Source: Roseateles aquatilis
Lineage (GTDB): Bacteria > Pseudomonadota > Gammaproteobacteria > Burkholderiales > Burkholderiaceae_C
DNA length: 64,000 nucleotides
Assembly (NCBI RefSeq): GCF_002205645.1
Contig: NZ_NIOF01000011.1
Coordinates: 1-64,000, forward strand
Direction of reading: 5' to 3'
Shown in pieces: positions 1 to 7,494 of this stretch; positions within the stretch are counted from its first letter, which is position 1; the number at the start of each line of letters is the position of its first letter. Below the pieces are notes generated by a model, which searched no databases, was not told the origin of the DNA, and worked only from the letters and a program-made list of their open reading frames with translations. The translations under genes and the position numbers were made by a program.

Positions 1-3000
1 AACGCGTCGCCGGCGATGGCGTTGGTCGGACCTTGCGTCGTCACCTGCGCGGTGCGGGTGCCGTCGTAGACCTTGGTGGTCACGCCGACGCCGGCCACGT
101 CGATGACGCGCTGCGTGATCGTGGCCGTGAGGCCGCCGCTGCCGCTGGTGTCCAGCACGTAGTTGCCCGCGTCGGCGCCGGTCAGGGCCAGGCCCGACAC
201 GTTCACCGCCTTGCCCACGCCCGCGTTCTTGTCGACGAAGCTGACCGAGCCGCCGAGCAACGCGTCGTCGCCCAGCACCAGGCCCGACACGCCGCCGGCG
301 GAGACCTGCGCCGTGGTGGTGCCGTCATAGACCTTGTCCTGCACCGCGCCGTTGGCCACGGTCACCGTCTTGGGCGTGACCTGGCCGATCGCGGCGCCGA
401 CGCTGGTCGAGGCCAGCTTGTAGCCGTAGACGGCGGTGGCGCCGTTGGACCCGTCGGTGACGACCAGGCCGTCGACGGTGACCGTCTTGCCGTTGCCGAC
501 GTTCTTCGTGTCGTAATGGGCCGAGCCGCCGCTGCCGATGCCCACGTTCACCACGTCGCCGTCGATCGCGCCGCTGGCGGTCAACTGGCCGCCGGAGACG
601 TTGGCGGTCGTGTCGCCGTCATAGACCTTGGACACGCTGCCGCCCAGGGACACCGTCAGCGTCGGCGCGACCGTGTACAGGAAGCCGTTGCCGGTGCCCA
701 GCACGGTGCTGGCGGTGGTGGCGTCGTACTGCTTGAAGTCGGCCGTCAGGCCGCCACGCGTGTCGTTCAGCGGCGAGGTGGAGTACACCAGCCAGTTGCC
801 GGCGCCCGTCTGCAGAGCGTTCGCACCCGCCGTGTTGACGAAGTTGCGACCGGCGGCCAGCACCAGCGGCGTCGCGGCGTTCGCCGCGTTGTCCGCCACG
901 ACGGCCTGCTGCAGCGTCAGGTCGGCCGTTGCGCCGCGCGCGGTGATCTGCGCGGTGCGCGCCGCATGCACGCCGTTCAGGCCGTCGGCGGTGCCCACGG
1001 CCAGCGAGCCGCCGTTGACCAGCGTCAGCGAGCCGACATCGGCCGCCACGGTGCCCACCTGGTGGACCGTGCCGCTGAGGTCGGCGTCGCCGGCGCCGCG
1101 CAGCGCCAGCGAGCCGGCGGTGATCTTGCCGGTGCTGGTGATACCCACGCCGCCGCGGTCGTCCAGCGAGACGTTGCGCGCCGCGTTGATCGCCTGGGCG
1201 ACCTGCACGCCGCCATGCTGCGTGCGCACCAGCACGCCGCCGGTGTTGACGGTCACGGTGTCGCGCTGCTCCCAGGTGTCGGCGAGCAGCTCCAGGCGGC
1301 CACCCAGCGTCAGCGCCAGGACGTTCGTGATCAGTTGGCGATCCGAGGCGTCCACGCGCAGCGTGTTGATGCCGTTGAAGGCGGCCATCGTGTTCTGCGT
1401 CAGCGCCGAGCCCACGCCGCCGACGTTGGACGTCGAGGCCGAGTCGTTGAAGTCGAACACCGTCGTCGCCAGCGCGCCGTTGCTCACGACCAGGTTGGCG
1501 GTGCTGGCCCACGACGGCGCCTGCAGCGTCAGCGTCGACGCGCCGCCGTTGAAGTTCACGCGGCCGTCCAGCGTCAGCACGCCGGGGCCTGCGTCCACGG
1601 TGGCCGTCGCGCCGTTGCTCAGGTTCAGGCCGTTGATGCCGTCCACCGTGCCGATGGTGTAGCCCGACGCGCTCGACGGACGGATGACGGTGTTGCCGCC
1701 GCCCACGCTCAACGCCAGCTTGCTGAAGTCGAAGGTGTCGTCGGTCAGCGTCGCGCCCTGGCCGGCGGTCACGGCCACGTTGGCCGCGGAGACGCCTCCG
1801 CTCACGCCCAGGACCTGCCCGCCGCTCTTGAGGCTGACGGTCGAGGCATTGGTGCTGATGTCGCTGTCGAAGACCAGGTTGCCGCCGTCGGCGCGGCCGA
1901 TCTCCAGCGTCGCCGCGTTGACCTGGCCGATCGACGCGTTGCTCAGGCCGCCGCCCAGGTGCAGCTCGTTGGCCGCCGTCATCTGGCGGATCGTGACCTT
2001 GCCGGCGCCGCCGTTGGCCGTGACCGCCTTGGACAGGTTGACGTTGTCGCCGGTCAGGATGATGTTGCCGGTGGTGTTGGTCAGCGTGCCGGCGGTGATG
2101 TCGATGTTGCGGTCGACCATCTCGAAGCTGCCCGACGCGTTGAAGCTGAAGTTGCTCGGCACGCTGATCGTGCCGGTGCCGTCGGCGCGGCCGATCGTCA
2201 GGTTCTTGATGCCGGGCAGCTTGGCCAGCGTCGCCGCCGACGCGAAGCCGTTGGCGTCGCCCAGCACCATGTTGGTCGCGGGATCGGCGGGCTCCAGGCG
2301 CAGCGAGGCGGTGCTCAGGTTCTGCAGCGTGGCGCTGCCCCAGTCCACCTTGTCGGCGCGCAGCGTGAGCACGCCGGTGCCGGTGTCCATGGTGACGTTG
2401 ACCGCGCCGAAGCGGATGGTGCCGTCGGTGAAGATGCTGGCGCCGCCCTTCATCGTGAAGGCGGTGTTGATGTCGATGTTGCCGGTGGCGTTGATCTGGC
2501 CGGCCAGGGTCTTGGGACCGATGGGGCCCGTGCCGCCGGGGTAGGTGCCGGTCTCCTGGTCGAAGAACAGCCGGCCGGCGCCCACGTTGATGGCGCCGTT
2601 CATCGTGATGCCGCCGGTGCCGGACGCCAGGTAGACGTTGCCGCCGTTGGACGTGATGGGCGCGTTCAGCGTGAAGGAGCCGCCGGTGCCGGAGTCCGCG
2701 TCCGCCCACAGCCGCACGTAGCCGCCCTGGGTGGCCACGCTGCCGCCGATGGTGATGCCGTTGGCGCCGAAGACGGTGATGGTGCCGCGCTGCACCGCGC
2801 CCGGCGTGGCGGTGGTGAGGTCGTAGGTGGGCAGGGCGCCGGACGGGTTGCTGCCCGTGCCGGTGGCCACCAGGTGGGGCACGTTGATGACGGAGGCGGA
2901 CCCCCCGTTGATGGTGTCCGACGTGCCGGAGCTCCAGTTGGAGGCGATCAGCAGGATGCCGGCATTGCCGTTGACGCGGATGGTGTCGTCCTTCTGCTCG

Positions 3001-4595
3001 AAGCGGATCACGCCGATCTTGTCGCGCGGGTCCGAGCCGCGCTGGCCGCCGCGGCCGGCCACCACGGTGAGGCTGACGCCGTCCTGCAGGTCCAGGATGC
3101 CGTCGGTGCTGCCGGTGGCCTTCAGGTCCTTGAAGGTGACGTTGGTGGTGGCCTCCAGGATGATGTTGGCCAGCTGGGCTTCCAGGTCCTTCTCATAGAC
3201 CGTCGAGCCGTTGATGGCGCCGGTGCCGGAGCCGCCGCCGCGGACTTCCAGCGTGGCGGGGTCCAGCAGCAGGTCGCCGGTGTTGCCCTTGGCCGCGCGG
3301 CCGTCGGCCACGCCGCTGTAGTTCAGTTGCTCCTTGCCCGAGACCTCCATGCGGCCGCCGTTGCCGCCCTGGGCCCCTCCGCGCGCCTCGACGCGGCCGG
3401 CGAACTGGGTGTGGCCGTCCGACCAGGCCACCACCTCGCCGCCGTTGCCGTCGATCGTGGCGTTGGCGCTCAGCCGCGAGGACGCGTCGACGCTGACGCT
3501 CTTCGCGTTGACGAGGCTGGCGTCGTTGCCCTGCCAGCCGCCGCCGACGTGGACCTGGCCGCCGCCGGTGGTGCCGCTGGCGTCCAGCGTCGCGCCGCGC
3601 AGCGCGATGTCGCCGCCGGTGACGCGGATGTCGCCGCCCTGGCCCTGCGCGGATGTGGCGTCCAGCCGGCCGGTGACGTTCACCTGGCCTTGCTCGCCGC
3701 CGTCCAGGACGATGCGGCCGCCTTGCGCGGACAGGCCCTTGGCCTCGATCACGCCGTCCATGTTGATGACGCTGGCGCGCAGCGCGCTGGCGCTGGGGGC
3801 GCTCAACACGACCTTGCCGCCTTGCACCAGGCCTTGCTGGGAGAGCTCGGCATCGAGCGCCGCCTGGTCGACCTGGACCTGCAGCAGGCCGTCGCCGGCG
3901 AAGTCCAGCGCGACCGACTGGCCCGCCGCCATCGCGACCTGGCCGGCGCTGATGGTGCCGGTGTTGACGACGGAGGCGCCCAGCAGCGCGACCACGCCGT
4001 CGGCGTGGATGCTGCCGTCATTGCGGACTTGCGCGGTGCTGGTGCCGGCGAAGCGCGCGCGGCCGGCCAGGAAGTCGGCGTCGCTGACGTTGAGCGTGCT
4101 GGCCACCAGGCCGCCGACGTTGACCGTGGCGCCCTTGCCGAAGACCACGCCGCTGTTGTTGACCAGCCAGACCTGGCCGTTGGCGGACAGGTCGCCGAAG
4201 ATCTGGCTGGCCGCGCCGCCGGTGACGCGGTTCAGCGCGATGGCATCGGCGCCGGACTGGTTGAAGCGCACCGAGGCGCCGCTGCCGATGTCGAAGGTGT
4301 TCCAGTTGACGATCAGCTTGTTGGTGGCCTGGTCGATGCGCAGCTGCGAGCCTTGCTGCGACATCGAAGCCTGGCCGGCGGTCACCTGGGCGCCGGTGGG
4401 CAGGGCGCCGGGGTCCAGCGCGAAGGCCGGGCCGGCCAGCGCCGCCGCGGCGGCGCCGACGATGGCGGCCGCCATCGCGCGGCGGACGGTGCCGCCGGTG
4501 CGCTTGCCGCGGCCGCGGGCGAATTCAGGCACCGCCACGAAGGCGCCGCAGAGCTCGTTCCAGACGAGTCGATAGCTGTGGTTCAACGATCCCAT
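1..4595 (-). CDS. FHA-like two-partner secretion exoprotein (TpsA adhesin), 3' end outside window
   Basis: Large secreted adhesin exported by the transporter encoded just upstream. The frame is open from the ATG at 4595 to the window edge, about 1530 codons, and has no stop here. The N-terminus carries an extended signal peptide (HSYRLVWNELCGAFVAVPE, residues 6-24), an Ala-rich hydrophobic stretch and a likely signal peptidase site after AFA at residue 59. A haemagglutination (TPS) domain follows: IVNWNTFDIG near 95-104 and NGQVWLVNNSGVVFG at 139-153. The middle is Gly/Ala/Thr-rich beta-helix sequence with many dedicated-looking repeats. Three KVYDG units lie near the window edge. Known family biology: the TPS domain is recognised by an FhaC-type pore and the shaft folds at the cell surface. 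The C-terminus, which could hold a toxin tip or maturation domain, is not visible. Confidence in the class is high; the function (adhesion, biofilm or contact inhibition) is open. Confidence 0.93.
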   Translation of the reverse strand, partial: MGSLNHSYRLVWNELCGAFVAVPEFARGRGKRTGGTVRRAMAAAIVGAAAAALAGPAFALDPGALPTGAQVTAGQASMSQQGSQLRIDQATNKLIVNWNTFDIGSGASVRFNQSGADAIALNRVTGGAASQIFGDLSANGQVWLVNNSGVVFGKGATVNVGGLVASTLNVSDADFLAGRARFAGTSTAQVRNDGSIHADGVVALLGASVVNTGTISAGQVAMAAGQSVALDFAGDGLLQVQVDQAALDAELSQQGLVQGGKVVLSAPSASALRASVINMDGVIEAKGLSAQGGRIVLDGGEQGQVNVTGRLDATSAQGQGGDIRVTGGDIALRGATLDASGTTGGGQVHVGGGWQGNDASLVNAKSVSVDASSRLSANATIDGNGGEVVAWSDGHTQFAGRVEARGGAQGGNGGRMEVSGKEQLNYSGVADGRAAKGNTGDLLLDPATLEVRGGGSGTGAINGSTVYEKDLEAQLANIILEATTNVTFKDLKATGSTDGILDLQDGVSLTVVAGRGGQRGSDPRDKIGVIRFEQKDDTIRVNGNAGILLIASNWSSGTSDTINGGSASVINVPHLVATGTGSNPSGALPTYDLTTATPGAVQRGTITVFGANGITIGGSVATQGGYVRLWADADSGTGGSFTLNAPITSNGGNVYLASGTGGITMNGAINVGAGRLFFDQETGTYPGGTGPIGPKTLAGQINATGNIDINTAFTMKGGASIFTDGTIRFGAVNVTMDTGTGVLTLRADKVDWGSATLQNLSTASLRLEPADPATNMVLGDANGFASAATLAKLPGIKNLTIGRADGTGTISVPSNFSFNASGSFEMVDRNIDITAGTLTNTTGNIILTGDNVNLSKAVTANGGAGKVTIRQMTAANELHLGGGLSNASIGQVNAATLEIGRADGGNLVFDSDISTNASTVSLKSGGQVLGVSGGVSAANVAVTAGQGATLTDDTFDFSKLALSVGGGNTVIRPSSASGYTIGTVDGINGLNLSNGATATVDAGPGVLTLDGRVNFNGGASTLTLQAPSWASTANLVVSNGALATTVFDFNDSASTSNVGGVGSALTQNTMAAFNGINTLRVDASDRQLITNVLALTLGGRLELLADTWEQRDTVTVNTGGVLVRTQHGGVQVAQAINAARNVSLDDRGGVGITSTGKITAGSLALRGAGDADLSGTVHQVGTVAADVGSLTLVNGGSLAVGTADGLNGVHAARTAQITARGATADLTLQQAVVADNAANAATPLVLAAGRNFVNTAGANALQTGAGNWLVYSTSPLNDTRGGLTADFKQYDATTASTVLGTGNGFLYTVAPTLTVSLGGSVSKVYDGDTTANVSGGQLTASGAIDGDVVNVGIGSGGSAHYDTKNVGNGKTVTVDGLVVTDGSNGATAVYGYKLASTSVGAAIGQVTPKTVTVANGAVQDKVYDGTTTAQVSAGGVSGLVLGDDALLGGSVSFVDKNAGVGKAVNVSGLALTGADAGNYVLDTSGSGGLTATITQRVIDVAGVGVTTKVYDGTRTAQVTTQGPTNAIAGDA
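60..629 (-). repeat. YDG/MBG-type protein repeats in the adhesin
   Basis: The minus-strand motif KVYDG recurs in one frame at 615-629, 321-335 and 60-74, spaced 294 and 261 nt. The units read SKVYDGDTTANV, DKVYDGTTTAQV and TKVYDGTRTAQV. This matches the YDG domain repeats found toward the C-terminus of large Burkholderiales FHA-type adhesins. More copies probably follow beyond position 1. Confidence 0.8.
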
Positions 4596-4673
4596 GATGT
4601 GTTCTCTTTGCTTGTGCTTGGTCGGTGGGACCGGGCTCGGCGCCACGCGCCGCGCATCCGGTCGCGGCGGCGA

Positions 4674-6407
4674 TCAATAGTGGAAGGAGGCCTGCAGCCA
4701 GAAGCGCTGGCGGTCGGCGCGGCCGTCGGCGTCACGGCCCGCCGCGCTGCGGCCGGCGTTGTGGCCGACCGCGTGGGCCCAGCTGGCGCGCACGGCCCAG
4801 CGCTCGCCGGCCAGGTTGGCGCCGACGCCGGCGCCGCCCAGCGCGTACGAGTTGGGCTGGCCGCCCAGCGCGCCCGCCCACAGGCGCTCGTGCTGCTCGA
4901 CGCGGCCGTAGTCGACGAAGCCGATCAGCTGCGCGGCGATGCCGCTGCCGATGCGCAGCTCGCGGCGCAGTTCGGCGGTGCCGACCCAGCCGTTGTCGCC
5001 GCTGGCCTCGCCGACCGGATAGGCACGCACGCCCGACGGACCGCCGAGCAAGAACTTCTCCGACGAATCGAGGTTGCGCGCGCTCAACTGACCGTAGGCG
5101 CCGACGTACACGCCCCAGCCCGGCAGGGCCTGCGCGGTCTGCAGGCGCGAGACGCGCCAGGTGGCCTTGTCGTAGCTGCCGGCGGTGCGGGCGGTCACGG
5201 CGTCGGCGAACTGGTCGGCGGCGTTGCGCAGCGTGACGGTGCCGGTGGTGACGCCCAGGCCGAAATCGTTCTGCGCGCCGCCCAGCAGGCCGTCCCACGC
5301 GTTGCCGTAGACATTGACCGAGAGCCGGTTGAGGCGGCGGTCGCGCAGCGTCTGGCCCAGCGCGTCGTCGACCAGCGTGCGCTGCTCGGCGTCGGCGGAG
5401 ACCCACAGGTTGCGCTCGCGGCCGCGCAGCAGCGGATAGCTCAGGCCGGCGGACACGGTGCGGGCGGTGCCGCGCAGGTCCAGCGGCTTGAGGTCCTCGC
5501 CGACGCGGTAGTCCATCCAGGTCGTCGCGAGCTGCGCGCGCAGGCCCGACGGGTGCACCGAGAAGCCGTAGGCCAGGGCGGCCTGGCGGCTGCCGTCGGT
5601 GCGCGACACGGTGGCCTGCAGCAGGTCCTCGCGGTTGAGCGGGCGGTACAGCGTGGCGGCGGCGCTGGCGCGCCACTGTCCGGTGTAGCGGTTGTTGAAG
5701 TCGTCGACCGAGGCGTCCAGCGCCCAGGCGCGGCCGGTCTCGGTGCGCACGGCCAGGCGGCTGGTGCCGGGCTCGTCGCCGCGTTCCAGCGTCGCGCGGG
5801 CCTGCACGCCGGGCACGTCGTTGATCAGCAGCAGCGCGCGTTCCAGTTGCTCGTAGCGCACGGGACCCTGTGCCAGCGCGCTGTCGGCGATGGCGCCCAG
5901 GCGCGGCGCGAGCCTGTCGTCGGCGCCCATCACCTGCACGCGGTTCGCGCCGGACTGCAGGCGGCCGGACAGCACGGCGATCTCCAGCTCGCCCTGGGTC
6001 AGGTCTTGCCGGGGCAGGTAGGCGCGGGCCAGCACGAAGCCGCGCTTCTGCAGCGCCGCGGTGACGCGGGCCGCGAGCGATTGCAGCTGGCTGTGGGACA
6101 ACTGCCGGCCCTTGGCGTCGGCCACCAGGGCCTGCAGCTCGGTTTCGGGCAGCAGGTCGTCCGCGCCGGTGAAGCGGATGCGGTCGATGCGGGCGCGCAG
6201 GCCGGCCTGGCCGTCGTCGCCCAGCGGGGCGTTCACGGTGGGCGCCGCCGGCGTGTCGCCGCGTTGCGTGGCAGGGTTGAGGCGGCGTTGCTCGTTGAGC
6301 AGCTGCCCCGCGTCCGGTGCCGCCGCCCAGGCGAGGTTCACCGACAGGCTCATCAGACTCAGACTCAGACCCAGGCCGGCCGCGCCGAGCCGCGTGCTGT
6401 ACTTCAT
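4674..6407 (-). CDS. Two-partner secretion outer-membrane transporter (TpsB, FhaC/ShlB family)
   Basis: 577-residue outer-membrane pore that exports the adjacent adhesin. The ATG at 6407 has GGAG 8 nt upstream, and a signal peptide ends near residue 29 (LAWAAA). An N-terminal plug region and POTRA repeats cover roughly residues 50-210 (for example QALVADAKGRQLSHSQLQ and LLINDVPGVQARATLERG). A 16-strand barrel follows, with the family motif FLLGGPSGVRAYP near residues 450-463. It ends in an aromatic residue (ASFHY), as expected for BAM-dependent insertion. Only 78 nt separate its stop from the adhesin ATG, so the two are probably co-transcribed with the transporter first. Start sites further upstream are possible but would precede the signal peptide and lack a ribosome site. 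Confidence 0.95.
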   Translation of the reverse strand: MKYSTRLGAAGLGLSLSLMSLSVNLAWAAAPDAGQLLNEQRRLNPATQRGDTPAAPTVNAPLGDDGQAGLRARIDRIRFTGADDLLPETELQALVADAKGRQLSHSQLQSLAARVTAALQKRGFVLARAYLPRQDLTQGELEIAVLSGRLQSGANRVQVMGADDRLAPRLGAIADSALAQGPVRYEQLERALLLINDVPGVQARATLERGDEPGTSRLAVRTETGRAWALDASVDDFNNRYTGQWRASAAATLYRPLNREDLLQATVSRTDGSRQAALAYGFSVHPSGLRAQLATTWMDYRVGEDLKPLDLRGTARTVSAGLSYPLLRGRERNLWVSADAEQRTLVDDALGQTLRDRRLNRLSVNVYGNAWDGLLGGAQNDFGLGVTTGTVTLRNAADQFADAVTARTAGSYDKATWRVSRLQTAQALPGWGVYVGAYGQLSARNLDSSEKFLLGGPSGVRAYPVGEASGDNGWVGTAELRRELRIGSGIAAQLIGFVDYGRVEQHERLWAGALGGQPNSYALGGAGVGANLAGERWAVRASWAHAVGHNAGRSAAGRDADGRADRQRFWLQASFHY

Positions 6408-6642
6408 TCCCAATCTCCGGTTGTGTGTAGCAAGGGCGCGGTTATCCCGTGAGCGGACGGTCCGGAGTTCTGGCAAATCGCCGCCGGTGTTTGACGATTC
6501 GTTAACGGCCCCGGACGGCGCGGCCGAGTTGATGTTTTCCGGTACTTTTCCTCCCCCTCGGATGGGCGGTTTGAGCGCAACGCGCCCAATCGTCCGGCCT
6601 GCGCGGACGGTGTACGGAGGCCCCGCGCGGACAATGCCGCGC
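6408..6642. promoter_or_regulatory. Divergent promoter region between the TPS operon and the two-component operon
   Basis: 235 nt with no gene. On the minus strand TACACA (about 6426-6431) is a possible -10 for the transporter gene; no good -35 was found. On the plus strand GACAAT at 6630-6635 sits 7 nt before the response-regulator ATG. A shared regulatory region is inferred from geometry only. Confidence 0.4.
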
Positions 6643-7494
6643 ATGTCCCGTCCCGCGCTCGCCCCAGCGAATCACCGCCCTCTGCTGCTGCTGGTGGACG
6701 ACCAGCCCGAGGACCTGCGCTGGCTGACCGCGCTGCTGCATCCGCACTACCGCCTGGCCTTCGCCGAGAGCGGCCGCGTGGCGTTGCAGAAGGCGCAAGG
6801 CCTGACCCCGGACCTGGCCTTGCTGGACGTGGGCCTGCCGGACATGGACGGCTTCGCGCTGTGCCGGCTGCTCAAGGGCGACCCGGCGACACGCGGCATG
6901 CCGCTGCTGTTCCTGAGCGCCCACAACGACGTCGGCAGCCGCATCGAGGGGCTGTCCCACGGCGCCGTCGACTTCATCAGCAAGCCCTTCCACCCCGAGG
7001 AGGTGCTCGCGCGCGTGCGAGTGCACCTGCGGCTGGCGTCGCCGCGCGCGGAGGCCGTGGCCGAAGCCGTCGTCCAGTCCGGCGCGGAAGAGGCCGGCAC
7101 GCCGGACCAGCGGCTGCTGGCCGCCGCGCGCCAGTACATCGCCGAGCACCTGGGCGAGGCGCTGACGGTCAACCAGATCGGCCGCCAGGTGGGGTTGACC
7201 GGGCGCCGGCTGCTGGCGCTGTTCCGCGAGGAGCTGGGCCAGACGGTGTCCGGCTACATCAGCGACGAGCGCGTGCGCACCGGCCAGCGCCTGCTGGCCG
7301 ACACCGACATGAGCGTGCAGGACGTGGCGTTTCACGCCGGGTACTCCAACGCCGGCAACTTCGCGACCGCGTTCCGCGAGCGTCACGGGCTCAGCCCGCA
7401 GGCGTATCGCGTGGCGTTGCGGGCGCGGGAGCGCGCCGACGGGGCGCCGGGCGTGGATCAGGGGCCGGGCGGCCCCGAGGGCGAAGCGTCCTGA
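6643..7494 (+). CDS. Response regulator with receiver and AraC-type DNA-binding domain
   Basis: 283-residue transcription regulator, presumably phosphorylated by the kinase encoded next. The receiver domain shows the acidic pair (LLVDDQPED), the phospho-acceptor Asp in LALLDVGLPDMDG (residue 62) and the conserved Lys in ISKPF. The C-terminal half is an AraC/XylS double helix-turn-helix, including VNQIGRQVGLTGRRLLALF and the signature VQDVAFHAGYSNAGNFATAF. An in-frame ATG at 6634 overlaps the GACAAT -10-like box, so 6643, exactly 7 nt after that box, is preferred as a leaderless start. A GGAGG at 6616-6620 would instead suit 6634 only at a long 13-nt spacing. Its stop overlaps the kinase start (TGATG). 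It is divergent from the adhesin operon. Confidence 0.88.
   Translation: MSRPALAPANHRPLLLLVDDQPEDLRWLTALLHPHYRLAFAESGRVALQKAQGLTPDLALLDVGLPDMDGFALCRLLKGDPATRGMPLLFLSAHNDVGSRIEGLSHGAVDFISKPFHPEEVLARVRVHLRLASPRAEAVAEAVVQSGAEEAGTPDQRLLAAARQYIAEHLGEALTVNQIGRQVGLTGRRLLALFREELGQTVSGYISDERVRTGQRLLADTDMSVQDVAFHAGYSNAGNFATAFRERHGLSPQAYRVALRARERADGAPGVDQGPGGPEGEAS

Noticed and set aside
619-2709. A 696-codon minus-strand frame inside the adhesin
   Set aside because: It is out of frame with the TPS domain and KVYDG repeats and has an Arg/His/Gly-rich shadow composition.
33-6452. A 2139-codon open frame on the plus strand across the adhesin and transporter genes
   Set aside because: It is an antisense shadow caused by high GC. 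The minus strand carries recognisable TpsA and TpsB domains, signal peptides and ribosome sites, whereas the plus-strand product is Arg/Gly/Ala-rich without motifs.
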